In this document: piece after piece, positions 1 to 6,842 of the stretch
Layout of the letters: every line of letters begins with the position of its first letter
Numbering within the stretch: the stretch's first letter is position 1
Assembly (NCBI GenBank): GCA_937998045.1
Contig: CALKVG010000344.1
Span: 1 to 12,425 of the forward strand
Reading direction: 5' to 3'
Origin: an uncultured Myxococcales bacterium
Lineage (GTDB): Bacteria; Myxococcota_A; Polyangia; Polyangiales; Polyangiaceae
Length of the DNA stretch: 12,425 bases
Position numbers and translations under genes: made by a program
Notes under the pieces: model-generated
Databases searched by the model: none
What the model saw: only the letters and a program-made list of their open reading frames with translations
Told to the model about the DNA's origin: nothing

Positions 1-234
1 CTCGAGGGTCGTGAGCATCGGCGGGGCGGCCCCGCCGACGATCGCTGCCGGGTGAGGGTCGAACGTCAGAACGCAGGCGGCCAGACCGCGCGCGCGCGCT
101 TCGCTGACGGCCTCGCGAAGGACCGACTGATGGCCGAGGTGCACGCCGTCGAAGTTTCCGATGACCAGCGAGCACGCGAGCTCGCAGGGCGCGGCATCCT
201 CGCCGATTCTCACCAGAGCCGCCCGCAGGGTCAT
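1..234 (-). CDS. ribF: RibF, bifunctional riboflavin kinase / FMN adenylyltransferase (N-terminal part, cut by window edge)
   Basis: RibF phosphorylates riboflavin to FMN and adenylates FMN to FAD in the cytoplasm. Only the first 78 codons are here, read leftwards from ATG at 234-232; the frame stays open to base 1. The peptide starts MTLRAALVRIGED and carries VIGNFDGVHLGHQ (about residues 24-36) and LTFDPHP (about 58-64). These are the nucleotide-binding signature of the FAD-synthetase domain, with the HxGH-type motif as HLGH. The riboflavin kinase domain would lie beyond the edge. No good Shine-Dalgarno precedes the ATG, but no closer in-frame start exists. It begins 30 bases after the lipoprotein stop on the same strand, so it may be read from the same transcript. 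Family assignment is firm; the intactness of the rest is unknown. Confidence 0.93.
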   Translation of the reverse strand, partial: MTLRAALVRIGEDAAPCELACSLVIGNFDGVHLGHQSVLREAVSEARARGLAACVLTFDPHPAAIVGGAAPPMLTTLE

Positions 235-264
235 CCGCCACGCACCGTTAGCATGCCCCGGGGT

Positions 265-2190
265 CTACTGCTGCGAGCCGCACTGCGGCGGGGTGGGCGG
301 GACCTTGCCCGACATCCTCGTGCAGTTGCTAGGGTCTTGCGGCCCGACGATCTCGACCACCGCGCGGTTGCCCTGGGACAAGAGCACAGGTCGCTGCTTG
401 AGCGTGCATGTGAGGCCGTTGTAATCGGTGGGGCCCTCGGTACCCGAGCACGCCCCTGCCTCGTTCGGGACCGTCCAGGCCTGACCGTCGGGGTACACGA
501 GGTTGATGGCGTAACGGCCCTTGGGGAGGCAGCCTTGCTGGACGTTGCTCACCAGGTTCTTCACGGCCTGGCGACTCGGGTCGTCGTTCGTGAGCAGATC
601 CGGCGGCACGAGGGGTTGATTGGGCTCGGGGTTCGTCGGATCGGACGACGTGCCGGTCAGATACGGCGTCACGAGCGTGCCGCGCTTGTCCGGATTCGAC
701 GCGTCGAACAGCGTGTCGAAGCAGATCACCGAGGGGCGCAGGATCACGTTGAGGTGGTCCTGGCCGGTAACCGCCTTCGGCTTGCCGGTCTGCGGATCCA
801 CGTAGTTCGCAGGGTTCGGAGGGTTGGGAAAGTTCGCGAACGCCGGCAACCCGGCTCCCAGGAGGGAGTCCGCCGGGGCAGTGCCGGCGCTCTCCGTGAT
901 GCCCAGCATGACGATCACGGGGTTCTTCGGGTCCCCTTGCGCGGTCAAGCTCGCGGGATCCAGGGTGTGAAAGCTCCCGTTCGCGTCGGGCTGGTAATCG
1001 TCGACGAGCTTGCTGAGCACCACCGCCGGCCAGAAAAACGGGATATGGTTGCCCTCGGGGATCTGCTGATCGACGTACTGGCTCTTTTGAGGGTCGAACA
1101 CCGAACCCGCCCAAACTGAGATGTTCTTGCTCTGATTGCCCGGGATCTGCATGTGAAAGGGCTGCGACGGGCTGACCGCCGTCGACAATTCGTTCGAAGG
1201 AACGCCGGACAGGAGCTTCAGATGGGGGAACGACGATTCGAACTTGGGCACCGCTGCCGCCAGACTCGCCAGACCGACTGCGCTCGTGGGCGGCGGCGGC
1301 GGCGCCAGCACCTGAATGTCCTGCGGCATGGTGAGCACCGGCACGTAGTACGCGTAGTCCCGGTCGGACGGAGTCTCGAGGGCGTTCTTCAGAGCATCCG
1401 GAACGGGATTGGCCGCGGCCTGTGCCGACGACTCGATCGGGTCGTACTGCATCGTCGTCGCGTTGTACTGTAGGCCCGTCGGCCAGAAGTACGGCCGCGT
1501 GGTCGTGAGCGGCGCGCCGATGGTGACCGTGACGTTGTCGGCGACGAAGCCTGCCGGCGGGATGACGTAGTCGGGAATCGCGTCGGGTAGCCCGTTGGCT
1601 CCCGAGCCGAGCGCCTGGGGTATTCCCACATCGACGGGCAGAAAGACGGGCTGGTAGTTCGGGTTGCCCACGTTTCCGGGTTTGAGCGCGTCGGCCGTAT
1701 CGATATCGCCGCCGACGATGTCGCCCATCTCCGGCAAGTTGCGAAACTTGAACTCGGGCAGCCAGTCCCCGGTGTAATCGAAGAACGCCTGCAGCTCGTA
1801 CGACCCTCCCGCAACGGGCCCGATCTCGAACGAGCCGCTGGCAGTGATGGTGCCGGTGATCCCGTGTCCGGCCGGGCAGTAGATCATGTCGTCGCCCTGG
1901 TAACGCGGCTCGTTCGCGAAGAGACGATCCCCGGTGACGTCGCCGAAGTTCACCGCCGTCGTGGCGAGGCCCCCGGGCGGAGGCGGATTGCGTCGATCGA
2001 ACACGAGGACGATCGCGTTGCCGACGATGTGGCCGTTGCGCGAGCAAGGGTGCGGACCCTGGTAGACGACGGTGCCGCGAATGACGCCGGACGGCGGAAA
2101 GATGCGCGCGCCGGGATCGTTCGGCACAGAGCCGCACGCGAAGAGGATCGCGCCGAACGAGAGCGGGACCAGCAGCCGAGCGGTTCTCAT
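265..2190 (-). CDS. Large exported lipoprotein, probable partner of the TonB receptor
   Basis: The product is a 641-residue protein of no named family that I recognise. It opens MRTARLLVPLSFGAILFAC, a lipoprotein signal peptide with lipobox LFAC and acylated Cys19. Gly20 at +2 shows no inner-membrane retention signal, so an outer-membrane lipoprotein is likely. Residues about 35-150 look like a beta-sandwich of the carboxypeptidase-regulatory/Ig-like kind: an IRGTVVYQG strand, then SGSFEIGPVAGGSYELQAFF. The rest is Pro-, Asn- and Asp-rich with many Tyr and Trp and several Cys pairs, as in secreted binding proteins. The start at 2190 is preferred over longer in-frame extensions because of the signal peptide and a GAGGT ribosome site about 10 bases upstream. 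It begins 14 bases after the TonB receptor stop. By analogy with SusC/SusD pairs it may bind ligand at the receptor mouth, but I see no SusD signature, so that role is inference. Confidence 0.86.
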   Translation of the reverse strand: MRTARLLVPLSFGAILFACGSVPNDPGARIFPPSGVIRGTVVYQGPHPCSRNGHIVGNAIVLVFDRRNPPPPGGLATTAVNFGDVTGDRLFANEPRYQGDDMIYCPAGHGITGTITASGSFEIGPVAGGSYELQAFFDYTGDWLPEFKFRNLPEMGDIVGGDIDTADALKPGNVGNPNYQPVFLPVDVGIPQALGSGANGLPDAIPDYVIPPAGFVADNVTVTIGAPLTTTRPYFWPTGLQYNATTMQYDPIESSAQAAANPVPDALKNALETPSDRDYAYYVPVLTMPQDIQVLAPPPPPTSAVGLASLAAAVPKFESSFPHLKLLSGVPSNELSTAVSPSQPFHMQIPGNQSKNISVWAGSVFDPQKSQYVDQQIPEGNHIPFFWPAVVLSKLVDDYQPDANGSFHTLDPASLTAQGDPKNPVIVMLGITESAGTAPADSLLGAGLPAFANFPNPPNPANYVDPQTGKPKAVTGQDHLNVILRPSVICFDTLFDASNPDKRGTLVTPYLTGTSSDPTNPEPNQPLVPPDLLTNDDPSRQAVKNLVSNVQQGCLPKGRYAINLVYPDGQAWTVPNEAGACSGTEGPTDYNGLTCTLKQRPVLLSQGNRAVVEIVGPQDPSNCTRMSGKVPPTPPQCGSQQ

Positions 2191-2204
2191 GTTCGCCCTA
2201 CCTC

Positions 2205-4799
2205 TCAGAACTTGTAGGAGAAGAGGCCCATGATCCGGCGGTCGATGACCTGTCCGTACGGGTGCTCGCGGTGGAGGTCGTCGAGGAGGTTGAACACGAC
2301 GCCGCGAATCTCCGCCTGATTTCGCAGGAACCGGTACCCCAGGCTGGCGTTCAGCAGCGTGTAGGCGTCCAGGTGGAAACTCTGGAACTCGATGTCCTGC
2401 TTCTGGATGTTCTGCACCTGCTCGGCCCAGTCCTGCGGCGACAGGTAATGGAAGTCGATCGAGCCATCGAGGCCGAACTTCGTGCGCAGCTGCACGCCGG
2501 TGTTGATCTTGTGCTCGCTCGTCCTCGTGTCGCTCTGCGGCTGCGGCCCGGAGCACCCGCTGGTGTCCTGATTCACATCCATGAGCGTGTAATTCGCATA
2601 GAGGTCGAGGCCTTCCACGGGGAAGACGCGGACGCCGAGCTCTGCGCCGTAGACGTTGTACCGGCGGCAAGCGTTCTGCCATCCGTTGAAGAAGAGGGGA
2701 TAGTAGCCCGTGGAGTCGCTCGCCTGCGTGGGAACCTGGGGAGTCGCGAGGTCACCGACCGTTACGGGGTTGGGGCTCGTCAGCTCGATGAGATCGGTCA
2801 CCCGGTTGTAGAAGAATGCGCTGTCGAGCGTGAAGTAGTCGCTCTCCGAATTGAGGTAGCCGAACTCGGTCGTGAAGATCTGCTCGGGCTGCAGCTTGAA
2901 ATTCCGGTTGTCGGACGGAGCGCCCTGCGCGATCAGCGCGGCGCCGGAAACGGGCGTCGGGACGGGCGTGCCCAGATAGGCCTCGAGGAAGTCCGGAGTT
3001 CGGAACGCGGTGGCGACGATGCCGCGCATCGTCGACTGCTTGCTCGGGTGAAAGAGAACGGATCCGCGCGGCGACTGCACGACGCGGTTGAGGTACGGGA
3101 CGTAGTCGGCGCGGTAGTCGCCGACTACGGCGAACTGGCGCCCGAGCTTGATCTCGTCGTGCACGAAGAAGCCGAGGTGGTTCTCGGTCTCGGTCTGCGC
3201 GAGGTACGTCCAGGCGATTCGCTTGAGGCGATACTCCGCCCCGACGTGCAGGTCGTGGTTCACGCCGGTCCCGGTCTCGAACTGGTCGACGTACTGCGCC
3301 TCGCCGTCGACGATGTCGAGGCGCCCCTGGCCCTCGAAGAAACTCTGCCCGGCGTAGGCGGCGTTGTTCGCGTTCGTCACGAAGTAGTTGTTCCAGAAGA
3401 CGCGCGCCTCGATGTGCTTCGAATGAAGGAAAGCCGAGACGTCGCCCACGTCCAGTGGCTTTAGGATGAAGTCGTTGATGAGACCGACGGCGAGGATCTC
3501 GAGCGGGTTGCTCTCGCTGTAGCCGCCCTGCACGCCGACGCTCACGTCCTTTCCGATTTGCCGTGTGACCGTTCCGTCGACGCGGAAGGAGCGCTGCGAG
3601 ACGTTCTGATCGTCGTTGAATACGTCCACGTCGGCGCGCCCGGCGGGCACTTCGCGGCTCCACCGCGGCAGGTTGTCGAATCCGGCCGAGATGCGGTAGG
3701 CGAGGTCCTTGTCGCGGCCCGACGCCCACACCGAACCGTGCGCGGAGTCCCGGTCGCCGTAGCCTACGTTGAACCCGCTGCCTCCCTCGCCCGGCTGCTT
3801 GGTGATGATGTTGATGACGCCGTTGAAGGCGTCGGCGCCGTAGAGCGCGGACCCCGGACCGCGGACGACCTCGATGCGCTCGATGTCCTCGACGCCGATG
3901 GATAGCGTGCCCCAGAGGGTTGCGCCGATGAGGTCGACGTAGACGCTCCGGCCGTCGATGAGGACGAGCACCTTGTTCGAGAGGCGCTGGTTGAAGCCGC
4001 GGATCGAGACCTCCGTCTGCGCGCCGGTCGTCTCCATGATGTCGACGCCGGCGAGGCGCCGCAGAAGCTCGGGGATCTTCGTGATGCCCGAGAGTCGAAT
4101 GTCCTGCTCGGTGATGATCGACGTCGAGTTGGGGGCGTCGAGAGGGCTCTGCGCCGTCCTCGATGCGGTGACGACGGTCTCCTCGAAGACCTCCTCGGTC
4201 TTCAGCTCACCCGCGTCGATGTTGCCGGGCGACGGCGCGACGGCCACGCCGTGCGCGCCCCGCGCGGGACCCGGAGGCGCGCCCGCGCCGGGCGCGGGTC
4301 CGAGCCCTGGGGCAGTGGGTCCGAGAGGAGGCGGTCCGGCTTGCGCCGTCCCCGGGGCACCCGCCGGCGGCGGCGAGACGGGCGAGCCGCCCGGCGGAAG
4401 CGCGGGCGCGATGCCGACCGCTTGCTGCGCCTCGAGGAGCTGCGCCTGCTGCTTGCGAATTCGCGCTTCGAGGCTCGCGACGATCTGCGCGACCTCGTCG
4501 CGATCCTTCGGATTGCCCTCGAGGTACCTGCGGTAATAGGTGACCGCGTTCTCGAGGTCGCCCACGTCTACGTACGCGCGTGCGATGTTGTAGAGGACGT
4601 TCGGGTGAGGAAGGATGTCGTAGGCCTTCTTGAGCTCTTCGATACCCGCGTCGTAGTGGCCATCGGCGATGGCGCCCATGCCCCTCTTGAAGTGAGCCCG
4701 AGCCTCGGTGCGCTCGTCGGCTGCCGCGGTGCCGGCAGAGAAAACGACGGCGCCGAGCAAGAGCCCCGCGGCAATCCTGGTCCAGTTTCGTTGAGGCAC
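2205..4799 (-). CDS. TonB-dependent outer-membrane receptor with N-terminal TPR domain
   Basis: An 864-residue outer-membrane active transporter driven by TonB-ExbBD. In order it shows: a signal peptide ending GTAAA about residue 27; TPR-like helices about 29-100 (AHFKRGMGAIADGHYDAGI, then YNIARAYVDVGDLENAVTYY); a charged helical stretch about 101-128; a Pro/Gly/Ala linker about 130-192; a TonB-box-like EETVVTASR about 206-214; a plug about 220-335 with VLVLIDGRSVYVD, RIEVVRGPGSALYGADAFNG and INIITK; and then a barrel of about 520 residues ending GLFSYKF with the usual terminal Phe. NLLDD near the end matches the family's NLFD-type motif. The start is GTG at 4799, supported by GAGGAG seven bases upstream and by the signal peptide. 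Most such receptors carry the TonB box at the mature N-terminus, so this placement is odd. The substrate cannot be read from sequence. The next gene is the lipoprotein, 14 bases on. Confidence 0.95.
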   Translation of the reverse strand: MPQRNWTRIAAGLLLGAVVFSAGTAAADERTEARAHFKRGMGAIADGHYDAGIEELKKAYDILPHPNVLYNIARAYVDVGDLENAVTYYRRYLEGNPKDRDEVAQIVASLEARIRKQQAQLLEAQQAVGIAPALPPGGSPVSPPPAGAPGTAQAGPPPLGPTAPGLGPAPGAGAPPGPARGAHGVAVAPSPGNIDAGELKTEEVFEETVVTASRTAQSPLDAPNSTSIITEQDIRLSGITKIPELLRRLAGVDIMETTGAQTEVSIRGFNQRLSNKVLVLIDGRSVYVDLIGATLWGTLSIGVEDIERIEVVRGPGSALYGADAFNGVINIITKQPGEGGSGFNVGYGDRDSAHGSVWASGRDKDLAYRISAGFDNLPRWSREVPAGRADVDVFNDDQNVSQRSFRVDGTVTRQIGKDVSVGVQGGYSESNPLEILAVGLINDFILKPLDVGDVSAFLHSKHIEARVFWNNYFVTNANNAAYAGQSFFEGQGRLDIVDGEAQYVDQFETGTGVNHDLHVGAEYRLKRIAWTYLAQTETENHLGFFVHDEIKLGRQFAVVGDYRADYVPYLNRVVQSPRGSVLFHPSKQSTMRGIVATAFRTPDFLEAYLGTPVPTPVSGAALIAQGAPSDNRNFKLQPEQIFTTEFGYLNSESDYFTLDSAFFYNRVTDLIELTSPNPVTVGDLATPQVPTQASDSTGYYPLFFNGWQNACRRYNVYGAELGVRVFPVEGLDLYANYTLMDVNQDTSGCSGPQPQSDTRTSEHKINTGVQLRTKFGLDGSIDFHYLSPQDWAEQVQNIQKQDIEFQSFHLDAYTLLNASLGYRFLRNQAEIRGVVFNLLDDLHREHPYGQVIDRRIMGLFSYKF

Positions 4800-4879
4800 G
4801 TTCGAGCTCCTCGAATGAGCCGATCACGGTCCGGGCGACAAGTCCGAGCAACGACGCAGCAGCGCCGGGGATCGCAGGC

Positions 4880-4897
4880 GTCGGGGTTCGCCCCGAC
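4880..4897. other. Strong hairpin in the kinase-receptor gap, possible terminator or leader structure
   Basis: GTCGGGG, a TTCG loop and CCCCGAC form a perfect 7-bp stem. It is flanked by a further match, CAGGCG (4875-4880) with CGCCTG (4905-4910), which would compete with or extend it. A second imperfect stem lies at 4920-4940 (CTC and GCGCC pairing with GGCGC and GAG). AATAGA (4941-4946) pairs with TCTATT (4967-4972) just after the kinase stop. No T-run follows on the minus strand, so it is not a classic intrinsic terminator. It could end kinase transcripts, fold in the receptor's 5' leader, or both. Confidence 0.4.
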
Positions 4898-4972
4898 TCA
4901 CGGTCGCCTGTGGGCGAATCTCGGCGCCGGCAGGCGCGAGAATAGATCACCGGTCGCGTCGGCGTCTCTATT

Positions 4973-6610
4973 TCAGTACGGGATATCCGGCTTGTATCCG
5001 GGCGGGAGAGATGGGCTCTCGCTCTTCGGCGACGCTTGGGGCGCCACGTAGTGCGCCGGACCCGCGGGGATCACCGCGAGCTTCACGATCACGGGACTGT
5101 CACCTACGCGCACGCTCCTCGTGTCGGAGCGATATCCAGCTCGAACGAACGTGAGGCGGTGTTCTTTCGCACTGTCGGCGTCGGCCCCCTTGTAGAGAAT
5201 GTCGCATGGCGTGCTGCTGCAAAGTTCGACGCCGTCCTCTTTCACGCTCGCGCCGTCCGGTTCGGTGTTGATTCGAACCTTCACCAGCGCAGGGGGCGGG
5301 GGCGCCAGAGGGACAGCCTCCGTGGGCGGAGCCGCGGTGAGGGTTCCCTGCAGCGAAGGCGCGCCGCCCTGAACCACGCTTGCCGGGGCTCCGGCAGCCG
5401 GGGCGTGCGGGGGACGCATCGCGAGATAACCGGCGAGCGCCGCGCAACCGAGCGCGCTGACGACCGCCGTGATGAGCGCCGCCTTCGACCCGCCCCTTCC
5501 TGGCATATGCGACGTGAGCAGTGCGCCGCCGCCGGGGGAGTCGCCCGTCCTGCCGAGCGGAACGGGCATGTCGCTGACGCTCGGCGAGAGAAACGCGGGA
5601 TTCGCGCCGCTTCCGAGTCCGCGCGGCATGACCTGCGGTCCGCTGCCGGACCCCGAGAGCGACCGGTATTCGCCGGTTCCGACCCCGCTGACCGTGCCCG
5701 TGATCGCCGCTCCGCCGATGCGCTTGAGCGCAGCCAGTACCTCGTCCATCGACCGGAAGCGCTGGTCGGGGTCCTTCGCCATACAGCGCGCGACGGTGTC
5801 CTCGATCTGAGCGGAGATCTGGATCGCGGGGTTCATCTGGCGTAAGGGTGGGGGTTCCTCGTTCACGTGCGCCATGAGGATGTTCACGCTGTTCGGACGA
5901 TCGAACGGCACCTTCCCCGTGATCATCTCGTACATGATGATGCCGAGGGCGTAGATGTCCGTGCGGGCGTCGACCTTGTCGCCACGGATCTGCTCCGGCG
6001 CCATGTACTTCGGGCTGCCCATGAACAGACCTGTCTGCGTGAGGTCCTCTCCCTTATCGCCCGACACGTTCTTGACGAGGCCGAAGTCCAGCACCTTGAC
6101 GAAGTCGGTCTCGTCTCCGTGCTCGACGAGGAAGATGTTCGCCGGCTTCAGATCCCGGTGGATCACCCCGAGGGAGTGCGCCTCGCGGAGCGCCCGACAG
6201 ATCTGCCTCGCGATGTGCGCGGCACGTTCTTCGGGAAAGAAGCCCTCACGGATCGCGCGATGGAGCGTGTGCCCCTCGAGGTACTCCATCGCCATGTAGT
6301 AGATGTCGTCCTCGGTTCGCCCGTAGTCGAAGATCGTGACGGTATTCGGGTGCGTGAGCTTCGAGGCGATGCTTGCTTCGAGGAAGAAGCGCTTGTGAAA
6401 TTCCGGGTCGTGCTCACCGGCGTAGTTTGGATTGAGCACCTTGATGGCGCATATCCGCCCGAGGGGTGCCTGCTCCGCCCGATAGACCTTTCCCATCCCC
6501 CCACGTGCAATGAGCGCGCTGATCTTGAACCGGTCGTTGATGACGCGTCCGACGAGCGGGTCCGGCGCCCCGGTGCTTTTGGACAGTGCCGCCGCCGCTC
6601 GCTCGCTCAT
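4973..6610 (-). CDS. Transmembrane Ser/Thr protein kinase with extracytoplasmic PEGA domain
   Basis: A 545-residue Hanks-type kinase of the PknB-like kind common in myxobacteria. The catalytic domain spans about residues 28-300. It has a glycine loop IARGGMGKVY (34-43), ATP lysine AIK (Lys57), catalytic HRDLKPAN (151-158, Asp153), DFG (175-177) and APE (204-206), so it should be active and of the RD class regulated through its activation loop. A Gly/Ser/Pro-rich juxtamembrane stretch leads to one membrane helix at about 377-398. A Pro-rich spacer and a PEGA-like domain follow (about 443-515: VRINTEPDGASVKEDG and a paired Cys in CSSTPC), probably outside the inner membrane. ATG at 6610 is chosen over an in-frame TTG at 6640 because GGGGAG sits eight bases upstream. 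It lies upstream of the TonB receptor on the same strand but 173 bases away, so co-transcription is uncertain. Its targets are unknown. Confidence 0.95.
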   Translation of the reverse strand: MSERAAAALSKSTGAPDPLVGRVINDRFKISALIARGGMGKVYRAEQAPLGRICAIKVLNPNYAGEHDPEFHKRFFLEASIASKLTHPNTVTIFDYGRTEDDIYYMAMEYLEGHTLHRAIREGFFPEERAAHIARQICRALREAHSLGVIHRDLKPANIFLVEHGDETDFVKVLDFGLVKNVSGDKGEDLTQTGLFMGSPKYMAPEQIRGDKVDARTDIYALGIIMYEMITGKVPFDRPNSVNILMAHVNEEPPPLRQMNPAIQISAQIEDTVARCMAKDPDQRFRSMDEVLAALKRIGGAAITGTVSGVGTGEYRSLSGSGSGPQVMPRGLGSGANPAFLSPSVSDMPVPLGRTGDSPGGGALLTSHMPGRGGSKAALITAVVSALGCAALAGYLAMRPPHAPAAGAPASVVQGGAPSLQGTLTAAPPTEAVPLAPPPPALVKVRINTEPDGASVKEDGVELCSSTPCDILYKGADADSAKEHRLTFVRAGYRSDTRSVRVGDSPVIVKLAVIPAGPAHYVAPQASPKSESPSLPPGYKPDIPY

Positions 6611-6664
6611 AGAGCCGCTCCCCACGGAAGCCCCGTACAACGAGCGCAGGCGTCCACAATCTTG

Positions 6665-6693
6665 AGTGTGCCTGGGGCCTTGCAGGGTGTCAA
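6665..6693 (-). promoter_or_regulatory. Possible sigma-70-type promoter for the kinase gene
   Basis: On the minus strand a perfect TTGACA (6693-6688) is followed after 17 bases by CACACT (6670-6665), a poor -10 box with 3 of 6 matches. It would start RNA near 6658, about 50 bases before the ATG at 6610. The -35 box stands out in this GC-rich region, but the -10 is weak. Confidence 0.25.
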
Positions 6694-6763
6694 TGTGACC
6701 TCTTCCACCGACAAATACCGTCCTCCCCGGCGATAGATTTGCGCCCCAGCCGGTACGCGACGG

Positions 6764-6784
6764 GTTTGGGACAACGTGTCAAAC
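6764..6784. promoter_or_regulatory. Near-palindrome in the divergent intergenic region, possible operator
   Basis: A 21-base imperfect palindrome has arms GTTTG and CAAAC plus an inner AC/GT pair; seven of ten base pairs match and one more is a G-T pair. It contains a minus-strand TTGACA (6782-6777), a second copy of the -35-like box found at 6693-6688. It lies in the 232-base gap between the divergent kinase and surface-protein genes, where a shared regulator could bind. No named regulator is recognised. Confidence 0.3.
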
Positions 6785-6842
6785 TGGAGCGTAAACAAGC
6801 TAGGTGCCGCGGGCAAGCGACCGCTGATAAGTTGCCCTGCGC

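Noticed and set aside
329..2137. 602-codon minus-strand frame in another phase of the lipoprotein gene
   Set aside because: Extreme Arg content and no start context; the chosen frame has a lipobox and ordered protein composition.
2262..3464. 400-codon plus-strand frame opposite the TonB receptor
   Set aside because: Val/Glu/Arg-biased shadow; the receptor frame is unambiguous.
4130..4400. GC-rich low-complexity DNA in the receptor gene as a repeat array
   Set aside because: It is the codon-biased coding of the Pro/Gly/Ala linker, with no fixed repeat unit.
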